Part shown: positions 1-7,463 of the stretch, piece by piece
Layout: each line of letters opens with the position of its first letter
Numbering within the stretch: position 1 is the first letter of the stretch
Source: Vulcanimicrobiota bacterium
GTDB lineage: Bacteria > Vulcanimicrobiota > JAJTBE01
Direction: 5' to 3'
NCBI GenBank assembly: GCA_021107945.1
Contig: JAIORV010000103.1
Location: forward strand, 1-42,736
DNA length: 42,736 bases
Notes under the pieces: model-generated
What the model was told of the DNA's origin: nothing
What the model saw: only the letters and a program-made list of their open reading frames with translations
The model's database searches: none
Translations under genes and position numbers: made by a program

Positions 1-45
1 TGGATTTCTTTCAATCCACCGGCTCAGCAAACATGCCGGGCGAAC

Positions 46-302
46 AGACAACACCCGATTTTAATCGGGTGGTTAGAAGCCTATAAAACCTACCTCCTCC
101 TCCAATTTAACCGTTTCAACGGTTTCCTTATGAGATAAACCACTGAAGTGGTTAGGACGCTGTAGCGGTGGGGTTTACACTCAATTCACCACAATAAATT
201 GTGGTGTTGTCTTAAACACCTTTAAACTCCTGTTATTACTCTAAAACACTTGAACTAAATTCTATTACTTCTTGACAGATTCACATGTGCGAAATGTGAG
301 TA
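46..302 (-). repeat. Hairpin-array element, copy 1 (inverted)
   Basis: This is the reverse-complement copy of a roughly 260-bp element also present at 14446-14795 and 34950-35212. Read on the minus strand it holds, in order, a small CACAT/ATGTG hairpin, decamer-like GGTGTTTTAA motifs, hairpin D (CACCACAAT/ATTGTGGTG), a conserved linker, hairpin C (AACCAC-TTCA-GTGGTT), hairpin B (AACCGTT/AACGGTT) and hairpin A (ACCCGAT/ATCGGGT). The copy is unbroken but has diverged in the loops and linkers. No reading frame of note lies inside it. Its function is unknown; a MITE, a REP-like array or a structured leader are the options. Confidence 0.85.
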
Positions 303-363
303 ATTATCATTTATGACCAAAAAACACAGTCAAAAGGATTTCCTCGTTTATTGCGAAAATAAC

Positions 364-411
364 AGGTGATTTCAAGTGATTTTAGGTGATTTTAGGTGAT
401 TTTAGAAATCA
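364..411. repeat. 10-bp tandem repeat GGTGATTTTA with closing inverted repeat
   Basis: Four near-identical units of ten bases run from 364 to 403. The first unit begins GTGATTTC and the array is closed by GAAATCAC, its exact reverse complement, so the whole block can fold back. Degenerate versions of the same decamer (GGTGTTTTAA) occur inside all three hairpin-array elements, so this may be an extension of copy 1. The ten-base spacing is close to one helical turn. Confidence 0.7.
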
Positions 412-437
412 CGAAACAAATGCCGGACATATCTTTA

Positions 438-446
438 TGGTATAAT
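438..446 (+). promoter_or_regulatory. Possible extended -10 promoter of the ankyrin gene
   Basis: TGGTATAAT matches an extended -10 box (TGnTATAAT) and lies about 75 bases before the ankyrin start codon. No good -35 hexamer is visible at the right spacing, which is tolerated with an extended -10. This is prediction only. Confidence 0.35.
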
Positions 447-518
447 AAATGTTTCGGCCGTGTTGTTTTGTTATGTTTTTCCCGGGAAAACTATATTAGC
501 TTAAGAGGAGCTTTTTAA

Positions 519-1340
519 ATGAATAATCACAAGGTAGTAATTTCTTTTTTTATTATTTTTTTTCTTATTTCAATTTGTGCTCAGAATGCTTTTGCAAGAG
601 CCGACTCCACTTCAGTGGAATTTATTAATGCAATAAAACTTGGTAATATGGGACAAGTGAAACAGATGTTAAAAAAAGCCCCCTCGCTTGTCAATGCAAG
701 GGGTAGATATAAAAAGACCATCTTTAACAAAACGATAACATTCGAAGCACCGGCTCTTCATTTCGCCATCAGGCAGGGCGATTTGAAAATGGCAAAATAT
801 CTTGTGTCAAAAGGTGCAAATATTGAAGGAAAGAATAATTACGGAACGACATCCCTGCTTGCCTCGCTCACTTTCAAGAAGAAAAACATCGCAAAATATC
901 TCATCAACAAGGGAGCGAATGTCAACGCCCCGGTTTTAAGCGGTGGCTCAAAGGGATGGACTGCGCTTAGAATGGCCGCGAACAACGGATATACCGACAT
1001 TGTGAATCTTCTTATAAAAAAAGGTGCCAAGGTAAACGCGAAAGACGCAAACGGTTTAATGCCTTTACATGGAGCTTCATACTTCGGATATACGGATATT
1101 GTACAAATATTGATTTCCGGGGGAGCGAATGTTAATGCCGTGGATAAGGATGGCAACACCGCCCTTCATGCAGCGGCCGCATCAGGAAAAGTTTCGGTTA
1201 TCAATCTTCTTTTATCCAAAGGCGCAAAGACGAATGTCGAGAACGCCAAGGGAAACACTCCCCTTCGCATAGCTGTTCTTATGAAACATAAGAATGCGGC
1301 GGAAGTTCTTCGAAAAGCAAGCCCCGGGGGAATTAAATAA
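519..1340 (+). CDS. Secreted ankyrin-repeat protein
   Basis: The 273-residue protein begins with a Sec signal peptide (charged MNNHK, hydrophobic core to about residue 22, AQNAFA cleavage site) and is therefore probably periplasmic or secreted. From about residue 35 it is made of ankyrin repeats: G-T-x-L and A-A-x-x-G motifs recur at roughly 33-residue spacing (for example GWTALRMAANNGYTDIVNLL, then GLMPLHGASYFGYTDIV), giving five to six units. Ankyrin arrays are protein-binding scaffolds; the partner cannot be told from sequence. The start is supported by AAGAGGAG at 503-510. The stop overlaps the end of the convergent MBL gene by 8 bp. It is monocistronic. Confidence 0.88.
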   Translation: MNNHKVVISFFIIFFLISICAQNAFARADSTSVEFINAIKLGNMGQVKQMLKKAPSLVNARGRYKKTIFNKTITFEAPALHFAIRQGDLKMAKYLVSKGANIEGKNNYGTTSLLASLTFKKKNIAKYLINKGANVNAPVLSGGSKGWTALRMAANNGYTDIVNLLIKKGAKVNAKDANGLMPLHGASYFGYTDIVQILISGGANVNAVDKDGNTALHAAAASGKVSVINLLLSKGAKTNVENAKGNTPLRIAVLMKHKNAAEVLRKASPGGIK

Positions 1341-2058
1341 GATCTGTAATATTAATGACCCTACCCGCTCCTGATTCTATATATTTGTCTCCAAATGCTT
1401 CACCGAACAGGGTTGTCGCTAATTCACCCGTGCAATGACAGGGAGAGACATATTTTAGATCCATCCCTTTTAATTCAGAGATAACACTTTTAATTTCAAT
1501 ATCGGAGCTTTTCTTCAGATGAAATCCTCCCATTGCCAGGAGGAATTCCTTCTGAAACTGGTTTGTTGCAAACCTGGCGATTAATGTAATGTCGGGGTGG
1601 GCGCAACCGGCAATCAGAACCTGTCCCCCGGGCGTCATCACACAGAGTGACTGTTCATTTACAATACTCCTGATTTCACCGGTCAGGTAAGCATGCTCGC
1701 ATATCTTGACGGGATGTTTTGTTTCTATCAGGTCAGCTCCCGCCAATTTCACCACGCTTTTTACCTCGTTTGAAAAAGACTCCAGCATATAAACGGCAAC
1801 TCCTGAATTGGCAGTGAGAAAGCTATTCAATCCACCGGTATGATCCCAGTGGTCATGTGAAAGTACAACAACATCAATATCCTTTGGATTTATCCCCAAA
1901 CTCCTCATGTTTTCAAGGATGATTTTGCCATCCCCGCCGACATCAAAAAGAATTGTTTTTTCCAGTCCCTTTACCAGGCACGAGAATCCCCATGCGAGTT
2001 TAAGCCCCTTTTTATAAGGACAGTTATCATAAAGAACGGTAATTTCCAGGTTATCCAC
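1333..2058 (-). CDS. MBL-fold metallo-hydrolase
   Basis: This 241-residue protein has the metallo-beta-lactamase fold signature SHDHWDHTGG at residues 67-76, with metal ligands H68, H70, D72 and H73. A second metal-site histidine lies in AGCAHPD and another in the C-terminal SPCHCTGE. The arrangement resembles the COG1237 group annotated as dihydropterin ribofuranosylaminobenzene-phosphate synthase-like hydrolases, but the substrate is not established. There is no signal peptide, so it should be cytoplasmic. The start is GTG, with GGGAG eight bases upstream. It converges with the ankyrin gene and overlaps its stop by 8 bp. The neighbours give no pathway. Confidence 0.85.
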   Translation of the reverse strand: MDNLEITVLYDNCPYKKGLKLAWGFSCLVKGLEKTILFDVGGDGKIILENMRSLGINPKDIDVVVLSHDHWDHTGGLNSFLTANSGVAVYMLESFSNEVKSVVKLAGADLIETKHPVKICEHAYLTGEIRSIVNEQSLCVMTPGGQVLIAGCAHPDITLIARFATNQFQKEFLLAMGGFHLKKSSDIEIKSVISELKGMDLKYVSPCHCTGELATTLFGEAFGDKYIESGAGRVINITDLI

Positions 2059-2156
2059 AGTATCATCTCCCTTGTAGTAACTTCAACAGGACAGATTGAA
2101 TACCTACCTTTTAGAAAATATTCCAAGCTTCTTATGTTTACTTGATTGGATAATCT

Positions 2157-2194
2157 AAAAAAAGATCCCGGAGCTTCCCGGGAATCTTTTTTTT
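2157..2194 (-). terminator. Rho-independent terminator after the glycine-rich protein gene
   Basis: An A-run, a stem of AGAT-CCCGG paired with CCGGG-AATCT (one bulge) and a run of eight T's form a terminator readable on either strand. It lies 45 bp past the stop of the minus-strand gene at 2240-2644 and before the MBL gene, so it separates the two transcripts. Confidence 0.75.
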
Positions 2195-2239
2195 CCATTT
2201 ATATCAAATCTTTTGTTCTATGCAATTAGAAAACAAATC

Positions 2240-2644
2240 TTATTTTCTGAAATTCTTTGCATCAAGCAGAGATCCTGCGTTTTTACCGAATATTCCCGCC
2301 ACCAGTCCAATACCTGCACCCACCAACGCACCGGAGACACCGGTGGTAACAATCAAAGCACTTTTCAGAAATCCACCGATTTTAGTTTTGGGTTTCCTAT
2401 CCGCACCAGTCTTTGTTATGACTGTACCAGCTGTCACTATTCCGAATCCATATGCACCGTTTCCAACTGATGCGCCGATATTCTTGAAATAATCTCCCGC
2501 GCTGTCAATCTTCGGGTTGGGTATCCAGGGCTCAAATTTATCCTTGGGTTGTGCAGACTTCGAATCTGCTTCCGGAGCTTTCCTCTGTTTCATTGAATTA
2601 TTTGCCGCTGTGTTTGCGGTTGAACCCATTTTATCTATGCTCAT
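2240..2644 (-). CDS. Small glycine-rich hydrophobic protein, unknown function
   Basis: I do not recognise this 134-residue protein. The first 50 residues are polar and look disordered (rich in K, S, A, P). Two glycine/alanine-rich hydrophobic stretches follow, at about 57-78 (GNGAYGFGIVTAGTVIT) and about 93-118 (TTGVSGALVGAGIGLVAGIF). They resemble glycine-zipper segments that insert in membranes or self-associate. No cleavable signal peptide is obvious. It is a real gene: GGAGG sits ideally upstream of the ATG, and a strong terminator follows at 2157-2194. It stands alone between two unrelated genes. A glycine-zipper membrane protein or a small pore-forming peptide would both fit. Confidence 0.7.
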   Translation of the reverse strand: MSIDKMGSTANTAANNSMKQRKAPEADSKSAQPKDKFEPWIPNPKIDSAGDYFKNIGASVGNGAYGFGIVTAGTVITKTGADRKPKTKIGGFLKSALIVTTGVSGALVGAGIGLVAGIFGKNAGSLLDAKNFRK

Positions 2645-2821
2645 TTTATTTCCTCCTTGATTTTATTAACAATTGTTTTCTTGCTGACATAATAATAGCT
2701 GATATAATAATAACTGAAAGAAATGTTGAAATCAATACATGAAATGTTAAAGAAATGTAAAAATTCAAAAGGTTTTGAGTTTCAACTTGAATGAGAGAAT
2801 TTCGATTTCTTGACTTACCGG

Positions 2822-2896
2822 TTAACTTCTATAGGAAGAATCCCGACCCAACTGTCTCTGTCTAAAACATGTAGCTACAACTCTTGGTGCTCTCAT
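2822..2896 (-). pseudogene. Possible truncated hicA remnant
   Basis: This 24-codon frame starts with ATG overlapping the TGA stop of the HicB-like gene (ATGA), the usual coupling of hicB-hicA pairs. Its N-terminus, M-R-A-P-R-V, resembles the M-x-x-P-R-V start of HicA toxins, and an RQRQLGRD stretch loosely recalls the RQxGSH core. A stop follows and no HicA sequence continues downstream in any frame I checked. The match is short and could be chance. Confidence 0.25.
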
Positions 2897-3105
2897 ATAG
2901 CCACCTCGGCGATCTCAATCTGTCCCATTTTCACTAAAATCCGGTTTTCCCTGTCAATAGCTCTCAGGTATAATATAATAGCTTCCTTAATATTTGTCAG
3001 TGCCTCAATTTTTGTGTCTCCCTCAGAAATGCAACCCGGCAGGGCGGGGCATGTAACAGTATATCCTCCTTCTTCCGCCGGTTCGAGAGTTACCTTGTAT
3101 ATCAT
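2893..3105 (-). CDS. HicB-family antitoxin-like protein
   Basis: The 70-residue product (M-I-Y-K-V-T-L-E...) has the HicB/UPF0150 core: a strand with EPAEEGGYTVTCPALPGC, then the SEGDTKIEAL turn and a helix, NIKEAIILYL. HicB proteins neutralise the HicA mRNA-cleaving toxin and often repress their own promoter through a C-terminal DNA-binding domain; that domain is absent in this short form. The start chosen is ATG at 3105, with GGAGGTG seven bases upstream; an upstream ATG at 3144 would add 13 unconserved residues. No intact hicA is next to it, only a 24-codon coupled frame, so this may be an orphan antitoxin. Confidence 0.8.
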   Translation of the reverse strand: MIYKVTLEPAEEGGYTVTCPALPGCISEGDTKIEALTNIKEAIILYLRAIDRENRILVKMGQIEIAEVAI

Positions 3106-3204
3106 CCTATTCACCTCCATTTTAATGACTAAAACGGTACGCAATTGTAATCATTCAATCCCCCCTTGTAAGGAGCAGAATCTTTCTGCAAATGAATCGG
3201 AGCG

Positions 3205-3296
3205 GGACGTCCATCCTACATATTTTCAACCTCTCGATTCATAACTCCTACTCATAACATATATAGAGAATCGGGACGGGGACGTTCCTCCTACGG
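3205..3296 (+). repeat. GGA-loop/TCCTAC hairpin modules (two, one degraded)
   Basis: The module at 3273-3294 reads GGGACG-GGGA-CGTTCC followed by TCCTAC; a degraded relative lies at about 3208-3230. This is the same short hairpin seen at 10922, 11010, 11129, 16123, 16319, 16516, 20614, 24866, 32383 and 41166. It occupies the gap between the hicB and DUF1848 genes. Confidence 0.65.
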
Positions 3297-3317
3297 TAAA
3301 ATGAATGAGAAATGGTC

Positions 3318-4214
3318 TCACAGAGACTCGGCGGTTTCATCATGATTGTTGAATCGTATCTTTGCCTTCTCAAAATCCCTCACAGCATAACAGTATTTAC
3401 ATCCATAAATGCAAGTATTATACGCGCCGATATCCGTGCTCTCGATACACCTGCAATTCTTTCTCTGCGACCTGTCTTTCCTGCCCTTTATGCCCGGTCC
3501 GAATAGATCATTCATCAAACCATCGTCAATACATCCCCCCGATTTTATGCCAACTCGGGCAAGATCTTCGCAGCAACTCGTTATTTCTATTCCATATGAA
3601 TCGGCGGTTTCTTTCATATGATTCATGAGATCCGTAAACTCCGAATCATCCTGCAGATCCTCCATAATCCGGTAGTTAATGCCTGCTGATTTTAACTTGA
3701 TGTCGGCTTTTCTGTATGGATCGAATATGCTTACAATAACCTTCCCAGTGTAACCTGAAAGCAGACCTGCGATATATGAGAATCTTTTTTTATGATAATC
3801 AAAACCTGTTTCATCGCTAATTATTATGGGATCATACCTCCACACGACCGATCCCGGCGGGAGGGCTGACGACAACTCCCTGAATGCCCCGATTGAATTT
3901 TCCACGGAAGGGAGTCCGGGTTCGAGGATTTTTGGGTAACCGTTCAATGTAAACAGGAAGTAGAAATGGTAGTTATCTTTTAAATAACGGAAGAATTCCG
4001 TATCTTTCATTAACCGGCGCGGATTTCTCGTCCAGAATACAAAAACATCCACATCGGCAGGCTTCAATGAAATCATTTTTCTATAGGAAGGATTGAAAGG
4101 ATTCACCGTGACACAATGCCCCTGCATGACCCTATTCCTGAACCACGACCAATAATGCGCCGGTATATCCGTGCGGCGACTGACGGAAATTATGCGTGTT
4201 TTTGTTGAATGCAT
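3318..4214 (-). CDS. DUF1848 family protein
   Basis: This 298-residue protein matches the DUF1848 family: N-terminal ISVSRRTDIPA (residues 9-19), VFWTRNP near 60-65 and a C-terminal cysteine cluster. The cluster is C254-x-C256, then C268-x3-C272-x2-C275 (CIYGCKYC), the spacing used by radical SAM enzymes to hold a 4Fe-4S cluster, here at the C-terminus instead of the N-terminus. An iron-sulfur enzyme is likely; its reaction is unknown to me. There is no signal peptide. The start has only a weak AAAGAAAG upstream. It is monocistronic, flanked by repeats on both sides. Confidence 0.82.
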   Translation of the reverse strand: MHSTKTRIISVSRRTDIPAHYWSWFRNRVMQGHCVTVNPFNPSYRKMISLKPADVDVFVFWTRNPRRLMKDTEFFRYLKDNYHFYFLFTLNGYPKILEPGLPSVENSIGAFRELSSALPPGSVVWRYDPIIISDETGFDYHKKRFSYIAGLLSGYTGKVIVSIFDPYRKADIKLKSAGINYRIMEDLQDDSEFTDLMNHMKETADSYGIEITSCCEDLARVGIKSGGCIDDGLMNDLFGPGIKGRKDRSQRKNCRCIESTDIGAYNTCIYGCKYCYAVRDFEKAKIRFNNHDETAESL

Positions 4215-4299
4215 TGATATGCTTATTTATTCTTTCTTTAGTGCCGGCTTCTTCATTGGAAACAAGCCTGGTGATCCGGATTCCAAGATGAAGCCGTTT

Positions 4300-4340
4300 T
4301 ATTAATGGATCCTGAAACAAGTTCAGGATGACGATTTCAA
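4300..4340. repeat. CCTGAA..TTCAGG repeat (degenerate intergenic module)
   Basis: GATCCTGAAACAAGTTCAGG followed by ATGAC resembles the widespread bacterial intergenic repeat that reads 'ILNLFQDP' in one frame. A second, shorter version sits at about 41080-41100 (CATCCTGAACTCGTTTC). The arms CCTGAA and TTCAGG pair. Confidence 0.6.
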
Positions 4341-4422
4341 GCCGTTCTGTCCTGAAAATGCGTAACTCCTGTTCCTGATCACCCGAAAAAATCACAAAGA
4401 CCACCAGGTGGTTTTATAGCGG

Positions 4423-5775
4423 TCAGGAAACCGTTCCTGCATAATTGTCAGAAGCGTTAAATTCATTTGAAACTCTGCGTCCTCTGCGCTCTCTGCGTTG
4501 AAAGATAACCACAAGAATCATTATCCATATTATCATTAATGCAATAAGATGCAGTCCGGATCTCAACAATATCATCTTCAGGCTGTGATATCCAATATCT
4601 CCGGACATTCCGCAGGTAACGGATATAAAGAGATATAGGGCGGGGAGCAGTATGCTCAGGGTGGTTTTCAATTTTCCGGTATTACATTCAAACAAGATGT
4701 ATCTCGCAAGATATGCAAACGGAATGAATAATAGGACATAATGATAAGACCATGTTATGGGAGACACCAGAATTGTTGCGGTTATTAAGAGAGAATATTC
4801 CAGGAAATAATTCTTTTTTTCTTTGTTTTTATAGAGAAAATAAAATGATATGATCACTATTATTATGGAAAACAGTATTGATAAGGAAATTATAATTTTG
4901 GACGCCATCATGGTTGAGATCCCGGTCTTTTCAAAGAAATACGCCAGCTTGGACTGAAATGACAAATTGAGATGGCCCATATTGAGACCCAGGTTTTCCG
5001 GAATCTTCCGGATATAATCAAGATATATACCCGGTTTATATAAAATCAGGATGGGAAGATTCACCGCAAGGATTGCGCCCAAAGAAGCGAGGGATACCTT
5101 CCACCTTCTGCAAACCAGGAAAAACAGTATAACCAGGATTGAAGTGAATTTCAGGCAGAAGATAAGTCCCAGGACAATTCCCGCCGCAACATCCATTTTC
5201 TTCTCCAGAAATAATAGTGATAATGAAAGCAGAAAAAGTATATGAATATTTACCTGCCCATAAAATATATCATCGAGAGTTGGAGAGAAAATATAAATCA
5301 AAGCGACAAACAAAATTGACGCTATAGCTATTTTGGCTTTATCCGGGTTGTCTTTTAAAACAAGATAGGAAAGCATAATCGCAATTAACAATATCAATAA
5401 ATACCTGGATAGAGTCCAGAAATAGACGACAACAGGCAGGGGGATGTAGGTGAGAGGAATCATCATGAAATAGAAGGACGGGGGATATGTGATTTTTCCG
5501 GCGGGATTCTTGTCAATTTCCGCCTGTTTCAGGTATGTAATATTTTCTGCGGAATCATATATATGTGGATTTCCGTTTTTCATCATAGAAGCAATTGCAT
5601 AATAGCATCTGAAATCGACACAATAAGCCTGCGAGTATTCCGGAGCGGTCAGGAATCTGCCTACATTTTTGTATGAATAAATAAGAATGAAATATGCCAA
5701 AACCACCAATAAAAAAATCAATACAAGGGTCTTTGGAAAATTTTTTTTTGATTCTGGCTTTGTGTTTTTTAACAT
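4423..5775 (-). CDS. GT87-like polytopic membrane glycosyltransferase
   Basis: The 450-residue protein has about ten to eleven hydrophobic helices. After the first (about 16-34) comes a short extracytoplasmic loop with the pattern V-D54-F-R-C-Y-Y-A and then GNPHIYD. This fits GT87/DUF2029 polyprenyl-phosphate-mannose-dependent transferases, in which an aspartate of this loop is catalytic. Such enzymes add sugars to glycolipids or envelope glycans on the outer face of the inner membrane. Acceptor and sugar are unknown. The last 25 or so residues (after VVIF) are encoded by an intergenic repeat: the run QRRERRGRRV is the translation of the 'cgcagag' module, so the native C-terminus probably ended earlier. 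The gene stands alone; its ribosome site is weak. Confidence 0.78.
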   Translation of the reverse strand: MLKNTKPESKKNFPKTLVLIFLLVVLAYFILIYSYKNVGRFLTAPEYSQAYCVDFRCYYAIASMMKNGNPHIYDSAENITYLKQAEIDKNPAGKITYPPSFYFMMIPLTYIPLPVVVYFWTLSRYLLILLIAIMLSYLVLKDNPDKAKIAIASILFVALIYIFSPTLDDIFYGQVNIHILFLLSLSLLFLEKKMDVAAGIVLGLIFCLKFTSILVILFFLVCRRWKVSLASLGAILAVNLPILILYKPGIYLDYIRKIPENLGLNMGHLNLSFQSKLAYFFEKTGISTMMASKIIISLSILFSIIIVIISFYFLYKNKEKKNYFLEYSLLITATILVSPITWSYHYVLLFIPFAYLARYILFECNTGKLKTTLSILLPALYLFISVTCGMSGDIGYHSLKMILLRSGLHLIALMIIWIMILVVIFQRRERRGRRVSNEFNASDNYAGTVS

Positions 5776-5846
5776 ATGATCCGGTTATATGCGTTCCATT
5801 TCTCATTGAATTTTAAGTTGTCCGGGAACATGGATGAGTTTTTTTG

Positions 5847-5960
5847 GGCGGGTTTAAAAACCCGCGCTACGTATGGTGACATAATTTTTTGGCGGGTTTA
5901 AAAACCCGCGCTACGTATGGTGACATAATTTTTTGGCGGGTTTAAAAACCCGCGCTACGT
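5847..5960 (+). repeat. 44-bp tandem repeat with GCGGGTTT hairpin, 2.6 copies
   Basis: Units start at 5847, 5891 and 5935 and are identical over their shared length. Each holds a perfect hairpin, GCGGGTTT-AA-AAACCCGC, followed by GCTACG, and units are joined by TATGGTGACATAATTTTTT. The block sits 7 bp beyond the stop of htrA and before GT87, both read leftward, so the hairpins lie in the htrA-GT87 gap and could act as terminators or mRNA 3'-end protectors. Single copies of this module occur at 20540 and 27972. Confidence 0.9.
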
Positions 5961-5967
5961 GATTATC

Positions 5968-7017
5968 CTACTTTGAGCTTCTTTGCGTTACTTTGATTGA
6001 AAGTGTCAAGCACTTTTCTTCGCGCCATACTGTCAATTTTAGTATCTGCCCCGGACTTGAGCTATTGAGGATCCTCTTGAAATCAGCGACCTTCCTGACT
6101 GATTTATCATTAACAATAACAACGATATCACCTTTCCTTAGACCTCCCCTTTTGGCTGGACTTACAGAATAGATATTCGTTATCAGCACGCCGCATTGAA
6201 CGGGAAGCATGTTGTCATCGGCCATCTGTGGAGTTACATCTATTCCGCTAATACCGATCCAGGGCTTGGGCTTATACAGAACCTGTTTCGACAATAATCT
6301 TCCCACGACTTTGAGCGCCCTGTGAATGGGTATTGCAAACCCCAGTCCCTGGGCGGAGTGTCCTCCCCTGCCGGCATAGACAGCGGTGTTTACGCCAATC
6401 ACTTTTCCGCGGGAGTCGATAAGCGCGCCCCCTGATGATCCCGGGTTAATGGCGGCGTCGGTCTGGATCATCTCTCTGTAAACAATGCCTCTTTCACGGA
6501 TATTTCTCTTCACCGCCGATATAATTCCCCGGGATACGGTCCAGTCAAATTTGTACGGATTCCCTATGGCAATTGCCACCTGCCCCACCTTCAGAACTTT
6601 CGAATTTCCCCATTTGGGGACTTTCAACCCGGTTGCGTTTATTCTCACGACGGCAAGGTCTTCCCTGGGAGAACTTCCCACAACTACTGCATGATATTTC
6701 TTGCCGTTGTAGATCGTGACGGTGACGTTTTTTGACCCCTTTACGACGTGATAGTTTGTAAGTATGAAGCCATTGGTTTTTATGATAATTCCCGAACCTG
6801 TCTCGACAAAGTTACTCCCTGAAGATCTCATCCCGGTTGACCTTATATTGACAACCCAGGGTTTTGCCCGTTTGATTGCCTTGATAATCTTTTGCTCCTC
6901 GGTCGGGGGGGCTGCATGTGCTTTTTTATCAACACTCAGTTTGAAAACCGGCAAAATAGTTATTATTATTATTGCTATTATAGCTATACTGTAATTTCTG
7001 ATATATTTAATACACAT
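5968..7017 (-). CDS. HtrA/DegS-like trypsin-type serine protease with one PDZ domain
   Basis: This is a 349-residue S1C protease of envelope quality control. Residues about 8-25 form an N-terminal membrane anchor or uncleaved signal. The protease domain carries the triad H90 (TNYHVV), D120 (PREDLAVV) and S195 (NPGSSGGAL). A single C-terminal PDZ domain (about 250-345, with SPAKRGGLRKGDIV) follows. One PDZ and an anchor is the DegS/HtrA layout, whereas DegP has two PDZ domains. In that family the PDZ domain senses misfolded-protein C-termini. Length is typical. A good sigma-70-type promoter lies at 7058-7086. It is monocistronic, followed by the triple hairpin repeat. Confidence 0.93.
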   Translation of the reverse strand: MCIKYIRNYSIAIIAIIIITILPVFKLSVDKKAHAAPPTEEQKIIKAIKRAKPWVVNIRSTGMRSSGSNFVETGSGIIIKTNGFILTNYHVVKGSKNVTVTIYNGKKYHAVVVGSSPREDLAVVRINATGLKVPKWGNSKVLKVGQVAIAIGNPYKFDWTVSRGIISAVKRNIRERGIVYREMIQTDAAINPGSSGGALIDSRGKVIGVNTAVYAGRGGHSAQGLGFAIPIHRALKVVGRLLSKQVLYKPKPWIGISGIDVTPQMADDNMLPVQCGVLITNIYSVSPAKRGGLRKGDIVVIVNDKSVRKVADFKRILNSSSPGQILKLTVWREEKCLTLSIKVTQRSSK

Positions 7018-7057
7018 ATTATCACGCCCATATTAATTTCGTTTCTCGTACAAATAA

Positions 7058-7086
7058 AGTATAGAACAGTTGAATTCTTATTTCAA
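7058..7086 (-). promoter_or_regulatory. Sigma-70-type promoter of htrA
   Basis: On the minus strand TTGAAA (7086-7081), a 17-base spacer and TATACT (7063-7058) form a near-consensus promoter. It lies 41 bases before the htrA start codon. Both hexamers and the spacing are good; prediction only. Confidence 0.55.
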
Positions 7087-7166
7087 GCCATATTCAAAAA
7101 ATGGCAAAAAACAAACTTTCAACCAATCTGATTCCGGGTATCTATTCACCGCAAAGACCACGGAGT

Positions 7167-7307
7167 TTATAAATTACAGACAATTCTCCTGATACCCTCT
7201 TTGAGTTTCTCAACTACAATGCCGAGCCTATAGTCACAATCCAATTTAACTCCCTTATATTCTGCAGTCAAGGATTTTTCGAAATTGATTCCTCTCAATT
7301 CCTGCTT
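7167..7307 (-). pseudogene. GxxExxY-family protein, internally deleted remnant
   Basis: The frame encodes ...NFEKSLTAEYKGVKLDCDYRL..., the middle of GxxExxY-family proteins. It then jumps directly to KEGIRRIVCNL, the family's C-terminus, with about 55 residues that normally lie between missing and the frame kept. The N-terminal half with the name-giving GxxExxY motif is also gone, replaced upstream by an intergenic repeat ('gcaaagaagcaaag' module at 7305-7352). No useful start site exists. The region is best read as a decayed gene. Confidence 0.6.
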
Positions 7308-7352
7308 TCCACATTTTTCTTTGCGTTCTTTGCTTCTTTGCGGTTTTAATAT
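7305..7352. repeat. 'GCAAAGAAGCAAAG' intergenic module
   Basis: The stretch of CTTTGCGTTC and CTTTGCTTCTTTGCGG is one copy of the commonest intergenic module in the window; related copies are near 7143, 16246, 25482, 38015 and 41240. Here it has replaced the 5' end of the GxxExxY remnant. Confidence 0.7.
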
Positions 7353-7463
7353 TTTCAATAAAAACGGCGCGTATGCCCTCTTCTGATATTGTCGTAATTT
7401 TGGAGGATATTCTTTCCAGTTATATAATAATGTTTCGAAGATTTAAGTTGGAGGTCAAAGCAA

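Noticed and set aside
46-302. CRISPR-like repeats near the left edge and at 14.6 and 35.1 kb
   Set aside because: The repeats are different hairpins in fixed order, not one direct repeat with equal spacers, and there are no cas genes.
2213-2492. Plus-strand frames opposite the glycine-rich protein gene
   Set aside because: They are antisense shadows of the minus-strand gene, which has the ribosome site and a terminator.
4132-4404. 90-residue minus-strand frame upstream of the DUF1848 gene
   Set aside because: It is read through a VILNLFQDP-type intergenic repeat and overlaps the DUF1848 start in another frame.
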